NCBI RefSeq assembly: GCF_001625195.1
Contig: NC_054391.1
Location: forward strand, 2,232,001 to 2,296,000
Reading direction: 5' to 3'
Source of the DNA: Drechmeria coniospora
Lineage: Eukaryota > Ascomycota > Sordariomycetes > Hypocreales > Ophiocordycipitaceae
Length of the DNA: 64,000 bases
Position 1 is the stretch's first letter; each line of letters starts with the position of its first letter. Below the pieces are notes generated by a model, which had not been told where the DNA came from, searched no databases, and saw only the letters and a program-made list of their open reading frames with translations. The position numbers were made by a program, and so were the translations under genes. Below, in pieces: positions 26,417 through 37,011 of the stretch.

Positions 26417-26588
26417 TGTTATGGTATTAGGCTTAGCCCGATATAGGAGAACGAAGGGAACTAAGGGACCTACTAGGAGGAACGCATACAACTAGAAGCC
26501 CTAGTCGCTAAGTAGTTTTCCTATCCTTCAAGTCTTTTAATAAATATTATTAAGAGTCCTAGAGCAGTCGCCTAGCGACTCCGTAACA
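26417..26588 (+). repeat. Gyp1-A 3' LTR
   Basis: 172 bp, TGTTATGGTATTAGG to CCGTAACA, followed by the target duplication actgc. Confidence 0.9.
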
Positions 26589-26792
26589 ACTGCTATTAAT
26601 TGTACCAAGTCGGAGCGAGGAGAATTTGCATAGCAAGTGCAATTCGTCAACTCGATATACTACCTGTACGTGCAGTACAGTAGTAGTATATAGGCAAGCA
26701 GTAGTACTACTGCCCGGTGTTGCAAATAGCAACACATAGGATAGTATCCTATTTGGGTAGTCTTATTAGTATAAATACTAGTAATTTTAACA

Positions 26793-29700
26793 ATAACATT
26801 CCATATTATGCGAACCAAAACACTATTTCTACTATACCTACGAGACCTAGACCGACTAGGGGCATACTTTAATTCACAGAAGAATAAAATCGTTAAATAC
26901 ACCAAGACCGGCAAGATTACAATACCAGTAACTAGGAAATAGGGACACCTATAGTTTTCACTAAGACCGGAAGAAAACGCAGCTATCTATTTAACAAATG
27001 TACAAATGCGCCAAATACACCGACGATTTGGGCACCCATCAGTTGCTAAATTATACAATTTATTGCAACGTTCCGGTAACGATGTCGAATATGACCGGAT
27101 TGCATTAATGAACAAATTCTGCCAATATTGCCAAATCAAGGGGAACGCACCTACCAGATTTAAATTTACGTTAAAGGACGATATGGAATTTAACTATAAC
27201 ATTATAGTAGATATTATGGATCTAGACAGCAATAAAACCCTACATATAGTAGATGCCGCAACTGCATTTCAGGCTGCAAGATTTCTACCCAATATGACTC
27301 CACAGGCTACCTGGGAAAAGTTACGAGAATGCTGGATTAATACATACTTAGGACCTCCTAATATACTAACTACAGATGCGGGTACCAATTTTACTGCATC
27401 TGCATTCCGGGCAGAAGTACGATTAATGGGAATCATATGCCACTAAGTACCGACAGAGGCACATTGGTCAGTTGGTAAAATTAAACGGTACCACCGACCA
27501 CTACGCCGGGCCTACCAAATTATAGGTAAAGAACTAGGAGAATTGGCTACAAAGGAGGCCGTATTACAAATGGCTGTAAAGGCTATAAATAATACGGCAG
27601 GACCTAATGGGCTAGTACCAACACTCCTTGTTTTTGGTGCATTACCAAGACTGCATATGGATTCACCACCTTCAGCAGGAACGGTAAAACGCGCAAAGGC
27701 TTTAGATAATGCAATACGGGAACTGCGGGCTATATATGCTAAGACAAAGGTAAATAGTACGCTACGGGCCCGTAACGGTCCCGATACTACTGCAGTACTA
27801 CCATTATTACTACCGATTGGTAGTAACGTTCTAGTATACCGTACGGCTAAAGGATTAGAACGAGCGGGATGGACCGGACCTTATAAGGTCATGGGTGTTG
27901 ATAACGCTAATATTCGTGTGGATATCGGTACTAAGATATCGACCTTCCGGAATAGTTGCGTTAAACCGTATTACGAAGACTCTAGTACAGTAGAGGCAAC
28001 CGATACACTAGTCACTGCAACTACTACCCGCCGTAACGCAGATACACTAGTTACCGTAACGACTACTCAACGCAACCTAGATACAGCACCTACTATACAA
28101 CGTAACCCAGATACACCAAGTATTGCAACTAGTACTATACACTGTAAGCCAAATACACCAAGCACACCAGTTACAGTACCTACTATGCGTCGTTACCCTC
28201 TACGGACTACGCGGCAGCAGATGTCCTATAACGAGGATTTTGCACAGCTATTTGCTACTACACAGGTACTGGATATACATAATACGTTTCTATCGCAGAA
28301 GGAACACAAGGATAGGGAATTATCCCTACAGTTACGTGCATAGGGCAAGATTACCACTGCCGGCGAACCGTTTGAATTATCTAATGCTACTGAAATTGAT
28401 AGCCTGATTGGCCGTAGTATTATTATACCTATCCAATTCGACCCTACGGTACACAAGACCCGTATCTTTAGCCTGCGACTAGTACGGGAAATAAAGGATA
28501 AGGCTATTAATGTTCCGTTTAAGAAATCCCGACTAGTAGTACAAGGCCATAGTGACCACGATAAACGGTTTATTTTAACACAGTCTCCGACTATCCTCCG
28601 ATATAGCCAGCGCCTGATATTGGCTATTGCCCCAATGCTACAGCAACATTACGGATTCCACCTAGCATTACGGGACATTACGCAGGCATACACCTAATCG
28701 GCTACACTATTATACCGTGAAATCCTAGCGAGACCGCCTCGGGAAATTATAAGTAGGTACCCAGAGGGTACTATATTCCGCATTATGCAACCATTATACG
28801 GGATCCCAGAGGCTGGAGTACATTGGTTCCTTACGTACCAGAACCACCATAGGGAACAGCTAGAAATAGATCAAAGCAGCTACGACCCATACCTAATAGT
28901 ATCACGCCCCAATAATACAGCTATTGGTATTATAGGCATGCAGACTGATGATACAATACAACTGGGTAATAATGCATTTATGGAAAGAGAAGACCACAGT
29001 CTACAGAAACACAATATTACGGCAAAGCCGAAGACAATACTAACAGATAGATCCGTTAAGGATTTTAATAGTCTGCAGATTAGTATTGAAAACGGTACTA
29101 TCAATACACGCCAGAAAGGTCAGGCAAATAACCTTCAACTAGTCGATGCAGATAATCCCGACCGCAACCAGCAATATATCCAACAACGGGCACGTAGAGC
29201 CTACCTAGCCTCAATTTGTCAACCAGAGGCAGCAACGGACTATTCGGTAGCAGCACAGGCACAATTACCTACCGATAGCGATATTATTGCACTTAACAAA
29301 CGCATACAATAGCAATTAGACTATAAGGACCGTAGACTACGATTTTTACCATTAGCCATAACGGACCTTAAGATGTTTATATTTGCGGATGGATTATTTA
29401 CCAACAACCAAGACTTAACCTCCCAGATTGGCTATATTATTGTATTGGCCAACGAAATTGAACATACAGATGAGTAGTTCAAAATACAGGGTAACATTAT
29501 ACATTGGTTATCCACCAAGTGTAAACGAGTTACTAGGAGTGTACTTACTTCCGAGATATACGGTACAGTATCGGCACTGGATATAGGCTATATATTAACC
29601 CAAACAGTTAATACTATTGCTAGCCGACTACAGATACCGACTATCCCTCTTATTATGTGTACGGACTCGTATTCGCTCTACGAATGCCTAGTTAAACTAG

Positions 29701-29909
29701 GATCAACAACCGAGAAGAGGTTAATGATTGACATTATGGCAATACGACAGAGCTACAAGCGACGGGAGATATCGGAAATCCGTTGGATTAACGGTAGCGA
29801 TAACCCAGCCGACGCAATGACAAAGGTCCAGCCTAATAAGGTACTGGAGCGACTAGTATCTACGAATCAGATAGATATACGTATCGAAGGTTGGGTCGAT
29901 AGGGAGTAG
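26793..29909 (+). pseudogene. Cop4: copia polyprotein fragment (integrase, RT, RNase H)
   Basis: One + frame covers the whole span, with only about eight in-frame stops (for example 27444, 28341, 29310), all TAG or TAA. It begins abruptly in the protease/pre-integrase segment (TFHIMRTKTLFLLYLRDLDRLG). Then a zinc-binding RQIHRRFGHPS ... CQYC region (27006-27150), an integrase core with TDAGTNF (near 27373) and AHWSVGKIKRYHRPL, an RT with QPLYGIPEAGVHWF (28787) and QTDDTIQL in place of the usual YVDD, and RNase H to EGWVDRE and TAG at 29909. No gag remains; the left end abuts a Cop1 LTR. It is the least mutated polyprotein in the window. Confidence 0.82.
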
Positions 29910-29955
29910 AAGGAGCAGGTAGGATTTAAGCACTTTTTAAAGAGCTGCCTGTATA

Positions 29956-30160
29956 TGTTGTATGTATATAGTGGCCAATAGTAGGCTAGGATCACGTAAT
30001 CGTGTGGGGCACGATCACAGAGAGGATAAAAGTGGCCGCTCAGGGGCAGCCTCTTTTCCCTCCTTTTGTACCAAATTGAATCCATTGAAAGAGATCTCTT
30101 ATTACCAGTTTCCCCCAGAACCGAACCAACAACTAGAGACTCCTAGCTATCTATATTAAG
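29956..30160 (+). repeat. Possible 3' LTR of Cop4
   Basis: Starts TGTTGTATGTATATAG about 45 bp after the RNase H stop and a purine-rich stretch (ggagtagaaggagcagg). It contains a TATA-like gataaaag and the inverted pair cacgtaatcgtgtgg/gcacgatc. No second copy exists in the window, so the limits are a guess. Confidence 0.35.
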
Positions 30161-30169
30161 CGTAACTTA

Positions 30170-31650
30170 TACTATATATAAGATATATAAATATACCTCC
30201 GTTAGGCTACCCTAGCGGTATATTACTACTATAGCTATCTTTAACTAGTACTATACTAATAGTAGAATAAGCTTAAGGTACAGACTTTAGGCTATATATT
30301 TACTAATTATACTATAATAATTATAACTATAATCGATTTAAATATTTAAGAAATAGGTAGAATTTATAAGTATTAGGATAAGGAACGGTAGCCTATCTAA
30401 CTATACCTTAATATCCTAAAATTACTTCTTTTAATGCTTAGTCCTTTTGCTTTAGTCCTTATTTATACTATCTTACCCTTATGTAAGACTTAGCTTAAGG
30501 GTACTTTATTTTCTAAGAACTAATCTAAGGATTCTTCTTATATATTCTCCCTCTCTATATCTACCTAATAAATAGATAGATTTTGTACTAGTTATACTAT
30601 AGGCTGTATTTTATAGTTCTTAATAAGTACTACTTAAATCCGTAGTATAAATAAGTACCCTCCTCCTTATATATATTAATTATACTATAAGAGACCTAAG
30701 TTATATACTAGCTTAAAGACTGCCTTAGGCTAGTCCTTATTCCTTAGGTTACTAGGTAATAGCGCCTTATAATTACTATATTAATACCCGTTATCTATAT
30801 ATTACTGTCCTTATCCGTTATAGGTTTTATTAGGACTATTATATAGCTATAGCAATTTTAGTATTTCTCCTTTAAGCGGTATAATTTAATATTTACTATA
30901 ATACTATAGTAAATATTAACGGCTGCCTTATAATTATCTTATAGGATATTGTACCTAATACTACTATTCCGTATAGTCTTATTAAGTATATAATATAGCT
31001 TAATAAGTTTAATTTTATTAGGTTAATTTATTCCTTTAGCTAATACTAACTTTTGTTTAAAGTATATATAAAATAAGGTAAATACCTTATTGCTTACTTA
31101 CTTTAGTTATTTAAGCTTAGTTTATACTATCTCTATCCGATAAGGGTTAGTAAAAACGGATTTAAGGTAAGCTAAGAATTATAATAGGTTGTACTAGTAC
31201 AATAGCCCTACTTTAAAGAAGGCTATAATATAGGACTAAATCTTAGGCGCTAAGTACTACTAGATAAATATCTACTGGTCCTTATTAGTACCGATAAACT
31301 TACGGTTAGTAACTAGCTTATAGGCTATAAGTATCTTCTAGATTATAAATATAGTCTTATCTCTATTATATAGTACCCCTATTGGTATTAGTTTATATTA
31401 GACTTAGGGAAGTATTACTAGGCTATTAATAGTTAAGGGGGTCCGTACCGATCCTAGTATAGTACCGGGCTATACCTCTTAGGACGCTTAGTACTATATT
31501 ACTGCAGTAATTTACTAGCGTAACTACTGGATTTCTATAAACTAGTCGGGTAGTAGTTAACTAGTAGTAGTATTTTATTCGCTAGGTAGTATATTATTAT
31601 CCTATTAATCTATTATTTAATAGTCTACGGCCTACTACTTACTATAACGA
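30170..31650 (-). pseudogene. Gyp3 gag and protease, RIP-destroyed
   Basis: On the minus strand, near 30480-30280, the text follows the gag-protease junction of Gyp1-B (15600-15830) in order: the stop-like aagctaagtct, a run to ttccttatcctaatac, then aaatcgattatagttataa for the IDSG region and the aagctta block. Upstream to 31650 should be gag, but almost every codon is AT-shifted. Gyp3 is thus a relative of Gyp1 with its own LTR. The pol downstream of protease is absent at this end. Confidence 0.6.
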
Positions 31651-31654
31651 AGGG

Positions 31655-31666
31655 AGATTTCTTAAA
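31655..31666 (-). promoter_or_regulatory. Gyp3 primer-binding site, self-priming type
   Basis: On the minus strand TTTAAGAAATCT follows the LTR with no spacer, and its complement AGATTTCTTAA lies inside the same LTR (31726-31716). The sequence differs from Gyp1's, yet both pair with their own LTR. Confidence 0.6.
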
Positions 31667-31867
31667 TATTATAAAGTTACTAATACTATTAGTATTTAGT
31701 AGTTAGAAATAGTTATTAAGAAATCTATAGAATACTAACTTAAGGTACTAGGTATTAGAGTATTTATACTCTAATGCCTGCTTAGTTATAGGATATAAGT
31801 TACATACGGTAGTACGTAACTCTATCCTAAAACATAGCTCTATTAGGCAAAGCCTAATATTATAATA
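31667..31867 (-). repeat. Gyp3 5' LTR (reverse orientation)
   Basis: 201 bp, same length as 10581-10781, followed by the duplicated actaa at 31868-31872. Confidence 0.85.
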
Positions 31868-31872
31868 ACTAA

Positions 31873-33450
31873 ACCCCTTCCAAATAGCCTAATAGGCTAG
31901 AAAATAGGCTAATTATAAATAGCCTATTACTTAATAGTCCGTAAAGGAAAACCTAAAGGAAAGAATAGTATATAATACTACCCCTAAGTTACTAAAGGAC
32001 TACCTTTATAAGATTTAAAGCAAAAACCTAAAGATAAAAAGGCTATAAAGTATAAAGATCTATAGCTAAAATAGTATACTTAATAAGGATTAGTTAGTAA
32101 ACTTAAGAAGGATACTATATTTCTAAGAATATATCTATATCCTAAATAAAACTATAGTATACTAAGAGCTTTTATAGCTATATTATAATAATCCTCTTAT
32201 AGGCTACTTTAGAGTTAAAAGAATAATATAATTACTATAAAAAGTAGTTTACTAAAAGGGCTTATTAGTAAGTATAAAATACTATATATAAATATACTTA
32301 ATTTACTAAGGGGTATTTTTAAGAAGATATTACCCTTATAGAAAGTTATAGTTACTATTAATTCCTAATAGACCTTAGGCTAAAGTAATAATAGACTTTA
32401 TTATAGGGCTATTTATTACTTAATTTAAGGGAAAAAAGGTAAATATAATTTTAGTAATAGTAAATAGAATAACTAAATATTTTATATTCCTCCTATACTA
32501 AACTATAGTTAATATAGCTAAGCTAGTATAGTTATTTTATTACAAAATAAAGCTCTATTTTAGTATACTTAAGGGAGTATTAAGTAATAAAGGGCTAGTA
32601 TTTATAAGCTAATTTTAGTTAGAACTATACTATTACTTTTAGATAACTAAAAGACTATTAATAGTATTTTACCTATAAACTAATAGGTAAACCAAAAGAA
32701 TAAACTAAGTACTAAAGTACTACTTATAATACTTTATTAATTAAGATTAATTTAATTAGGCTAACTTACTATAAGTAGCTTAGTTTACTTATAATAATAT
32801 AGTTAATATAACTATAGGTTACTCCCTAAACTAAGTACTATTAGGTTACTACCTATAGTTCTATACTAAAGAAAAGGATAATAGGTATATAGTAATAGTT
32901 CTAAAAGTAAAGGTAAGAGTAATAAAACTAATAGAAATTAGGAAATAACTAAAAGAGTATTAAAGAAAAGCTATAGAAATATAGGCAAAATACTATAACT
33001 ATAGGTATAATCCTTTATCCCTTAATATAGGTAACTTAATACTACTATTTATATAGAATATTAACCTTAAAGGGGAGAAATAAAAACTAATACTAAAGTA
33101 TATTAAGCCCTTTTGGATTTTAGAAACAATCAACCAATAGGTATACCGCTTAGTACTTCCTAATAAATACTTATACCTATATAATATCTTTTATATTAGC
33201 TTACTAAAACCTTAGAAGGAGTAGGACTAAAAAAGGAATAGTATAAATAATATACTACTTTTAAACCTATTAGATAAGGAGGGTAAATAGGAAGTTAAAG
33301 AAATATATAACTATTAATAATTAAGGGGAGCCTAATTATATTTTATAAAATAAAAGGACTAACTAGTAAAATATAATTAATAGGTATATAAAAAGGATAT
33401 AGAAAATATACTAAAAGTAATAGTAACCTACCTTTAATAAAAAGGCCTAA
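31873..33450 (+). pseudogene. Gyp2 integrase and chromodomain, RIP-destroyed
   Basis: Continuation of Gyp2 pol after Gyp3. Integrase core near 32390-32720: a DFITGLP-like block followed by VNRITKYF, then a SDRGPQF-like block, then a PQTDGQTE-like block. The C-terminal GPFEILE...YRLVLP...FYISLLKP pattern of gypsy integrases lies near 33110-33230. A chromodomain-like EVKEIYNY ... FIK*KD stretch lies near 33290-33430. All are recognised only as decayed patterns with stops. Confidence 0.65.
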
Positions 33451-35816
33451 GGAAAAAATTATATAAAAACCTAAACAAAAGGGTATAGTAATAAATATAG
33501 GGTATAAATATAGTTACCCTACTAATAACCTACTAATTCTATACTAATTCCTAACTAAACTAATTAACTTAGTAATAAGTTACTACTTATATAAAGGGGG
33601 AGTAGGAAAACTATAAAATAGTTTAAGAATAAAAAGAGTATTAAGGTAAGAAAAGGAAAAAATATATTAATAAAAACCCTTAGACTACCTATAGACCTAA
33701 AGCTATTACTATTTATACTAAATTAAAAATAAAAATAATAAAATAAAGGGAAAAGGAAAATAAAATATAAGGAAATATATAAACCTATTATTAATAATAA
33801 GATTACTCTTACGGAATAAAAATAAAGTAACTATTAGTATTACTAAAAATAGAATAAAATAATAAAATTACCTAAGTAACCTTATTATTTAAATTCTTAT
33901 TTAGTAATATAATAATTACCTTACGCTTATATATTATAAGAGCTATTTACTAAAATATGTACTTAGTATTTTTAGCTAAAAGACCAAAATACTATATTAC
34001 TTTTTAAGTAATTAGATTAATAGTAGCCTAAAAAAGAAAAATATTAACTAACTCCTAAGGGATAATTCCTATAATATAATAAAAATATATACTAATCTAA
34101 AGGGTAGAAGGGGTAATTACTTAATAAGTATTTTATAGTATAAGTCTATTATAAGGTAATAAGTAACCTAATTAGCCTAATAAGTATATTAGTAAAAAAT
34201 AATATAATAACTTCCTTCCGACTTAATATATACTTTATTTATATACTTAGTACTAGTAAGATAGTACTCCCTTTAGTATTACCCCTTAGATAAATTAAAG
34301 GACTTACCTAAGTACTAAGTAAAAATAATAAGTTAATACTATTCCTTAAGTAAAAAAAGAAATAAGTACTTACTATTATTATTATTACTACTATTAGTAC
34401 CCTAAAGTAATATATTACTTACCTTTAGGAATACTTCTACCCTTTAGAAGTAAAGGTAATAAATATAGTTATAGACTATAACTAAGTTATTATAATCTAT
34501 AGCTATAAATACTACTACCTATACCTAAAAGAGTTAGTAAATATAAGCTAATTCTAAAGAGCTAAAAGCTATATACTTAGGAGTAAGTAGTATATTACTT
34601 ATTATACTACTAGTAGTAGGAGGACTATACTATAGGATAAATATAGTTAGTTAAAAAAACGTAGGGCTTTTTTAGCTTAAACTACTTATAGGTAGTAATT
34701 ATAGTATAAAAATATACTATATACTAAAGGTAAGAATTCTATACTATATTACTATAAAAGAGTTATACCTAAATATAAGATTAATATTAATAGGAAGTTA
34801 TTAACTCCTTAGCTCCTCCTATAGGAGGGCTATTCTTAGAGATTAATCCTATACCTTTAACCTTACCTATATTATTTAGCGGAACCTAACCTTTATTAAT
34901 ATTATCCCTAGGACTAACCCTTTTAACTATATTAACCCTATCTATAGTAGAACTCCTACTACTTATAGGTAGGCTATATTTTAAGTAAGAAGTTACTAAC
35001 CTAGCTTTACTTACTAACTCCTTAAATAAGGGGAAAGGAAAAGGAAAAAAAAAAAAAAAGGAAAAAGAAAAACTAAATAAACTTAAGGGAAAAGTAAAAG
35101 AAAAGCAAAAGGAAATATAAGGCTACTATAAACTACTTACCTTTATTAACTTGTTAAAGAGTTAGTATACTATTAATACTACCTATATTACTATTATTAT
35201 TATATAGGGAAGCCCTAGCCCTAGCCCTATTAGTAAAAGGGAATATAGGGGGGGACTTACCTAAGGGGATTCTATCCTAAAGTTATAAAAGAGCCTTCCT
35301 CTATATAGACTAATGCTAGGCCTTCCTATACTAGTAACTAAGGCTATTAGTCCTAAGAAAGACTAAGGTTCTACCTAATATAAAATACTTATAAAAAAGA
35401 GTTATACTAAGTATTAAGAGAATATTATTATTACTATTATTATTATTACTATTACTATTATTATTAAATACTATTAAAGAGCTATAAAATTATTATAGTA
35501 CTAGTCTTAAAGAAGAAAAGAAAAGAAAAAGGAAGTTAATAAAAATATAATAAAATATATATATTAAAGTAATAGCCTTAGGCCAGAATCCCTAGGGTAT
35601 TAAAACCTAAGGCTATATTAGGTATAGTATAACAATAGGTATAAATACAATAAGTACTATAGTAACTAATTAACGGCCTAAGGCAGTACTAACCAGTAAG
35701 CATACTACAATAATAATTAAGTATAAGAGATATAATAGTAATTAGATTAATAAGCCGAAGGTAGAGGATAACTAAACTAATAGTAGGAATAATACAATAA
35801 GGTAAGTGTTAAAATT
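33451..35816. other. AT-rich 3' region of Gyp2 with no readable gene
   Basis: Heavily AT-shifted. At 35020-35125 a purine-rich run reads on + as a Lys/Glu/Gly-rich stretch, including a 15-base A run. Short ATT and CTA microsatellites occur at ~34375-34395 and ~35435-35465, and a ccctagccctagccct run near 35213. Whether a further accessory frame existed cannot be told. Confidence 0.4.
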
Positions 35817-36721
35817 ACTGGTATTTATACTAGTAAGTCTACCCAAATAGGATACTATCCTATGTATTGCTATTTGCAATACCGGGCAGTAGTACTACTG
35901 CTTGCCTATATACTACTACTGTACTGTACGTATAGGTAGTATATTGAGTTAACGAATTGTACTTGCTATACAAATTCTCCTTGCTCCGACTTAGTACAAT
36001 TAATAGTAGTACTACTGCCCAGCCAATTTACTACTGTCGCACGTTACGTGCAAAGTGGTACTTAGTCGACTAAGTAAGATTATTAATCGGGCCGTTAATT
36101 AACGCGCTCCTAACTACTACTAGTAGTTGCCCGCCAATAGTACTACTGTTGCGCAGAAGGACCTACCTAACTGCAACTAGCAGTTGCTTGCTAGTAGTAC
36201 TACTACTGGCCCGCTCGACTACTGCAGTACTGCTGCTATACTATCGCGACCGAACCCTAATACTAATCAACCCTACTAGTTACAACCAACTTATAGTATA
36301 ACTTAACCAGAGTATTTAGAGCTATATTAAATGCAAGTAGATTGTTCGGAGATACATTGTATGGAATTAGACAGAATTCCAATACGTATATATTGCACTA
36401 ATTGAGGTACTACCTCTTAGGTATAAAATAGTCCTCCCTTTCCTATACTCTTAGATAGTTAGGTACACACAATACATATACGCATATAAGTAAAGTACAA
36501 GAAATATAATAGTCTTTCTTTTCTAAATTATCCCTTAGTACTACTATTTGACTTATTTAAATCTATATTCTCTGCCTAGTTACTAACTGGTGTACTTCCT
36601 GCTGTTACTAATAGCCTTAATTAATATCTATTTTGGATAGTCCGTATAACTAAACTTCTACTATGTACCCTTCCTATTTTACCCCTTTATTCCAAGAGGT
36701 AATTCCCCTTTTATTTTAAGA
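35817..36721 (+). repeat. Cop1-a 5' LTR, rich in ACT-loop hairpins
   Basis: 905 bp. It contains ATAGGAT-ACT-ATCCTAT near its start and CCAGTT/GCTGTT-type hairpins near its end, plus other palindromes between. It aligns with the 3' LTR with mostly C/T and G/A differences. Confidence 0.9.
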
Positions 36722-36735
36722 GGTTATAAGCCCGG
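36722..36735 (+). promoter_or_regulatory. Cop1-a primer-binding site, half-tRNA type
   Basis: GGTTATAAGCCCGG follows the LTR directly; the unmutated form in Cop1-b is GGTTATGAGCCCGG. GGTTATGAGCCC is complementary to the anticodon loop and stem of initiator tRNA-Met, the internal primer known from Drosophila copia. Confidence 0.7.
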
Positions 36736-37011
36736 AAGGACTATACCAAAATCCTCCGGAACAATCGACCCAGCTACCAATACAATAAGTACTACTTATT
36801 GTACTTCCTAACGCACTTCTGCGTACTACTTGTTATACTTCCTAAAGCACTTCTGCTATAAGTACTACTTACGGTAATTCCAGGAAATCAATTTAACTGC
36901 AGCATCCAGCTCCCAATACAACAAGTACTACTTATTGCAACTACTAGTACTACTAGTAGAAAGGTAAACCGAAAATCTAGTTAATAACTAAATTGTGTCT
37001 GTATTTTCAAA

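Larger units (their letters stand above)
11740..26588 (+). mobile_element. Gyp1-A: Ty3/Gypsy chromovirus, split by Gyp1-B
   Basis: LTRs of 172 bp at 11740-11911 and 26417-26588 are flanked by actac/actgc. Internal order: primer site, gag (11973-13166), protease and start of RT to 14175, then Gyp1-B (14176-21597), then RT to chromodomain (21603-24498), antisense frame (25826-24648), purine-rich tract, 3' LTR. It is more damaged than Gyp1-B: for example the gag start is ATA and the RT catalytic pair is YLNN. Confidence 0.9.
11007..26792 (-). mobile_element. Cop1 LTR, reverse orientation, split by Gyp1-A
   Basis: Bases 11007-11739 plus 26594-26792 (932 bp together) equal the reverse complement of the Cop1 LTR at 54474-55406 (933 bp). 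It starts tcttaaaat and ends attttaaca. It is split by Gyp1-A, whose target duplication is actac (11735-11739) and actgc (26589-26593). The bases just outside the LTR, aatac and ataac, do not match, so it is not a simple solo LTR; see findings. It contains an antisense open frame at 11061-11294 that recurs in every Cop1 LTR and is not a gene. Confidence 0.85.
10581..31867 (-). mobile_element. Gyp3: Ty3/Gypsy element in reverse orientation, inserted in Gyp2
   Basis: Identical-length LTRs (201 bp) at 10581-10781 and 31667-31867 are flanked by actaa at 10576-10580 and 31868-31872, so both belong to one insertion. Reading on minus: 5' LTR on the right, primer site 31655-31666, gag and protease 31650-30170, then pol is missing; only ~225 bp of the 3' region (10782-11006) remain. 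The missing middle is occupied by Cop4 and a reverse Cop1 LTR with their own nests, so much of Gyp3 pol was probably lost by deletion rather than merely split. Confidence 0.8.
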
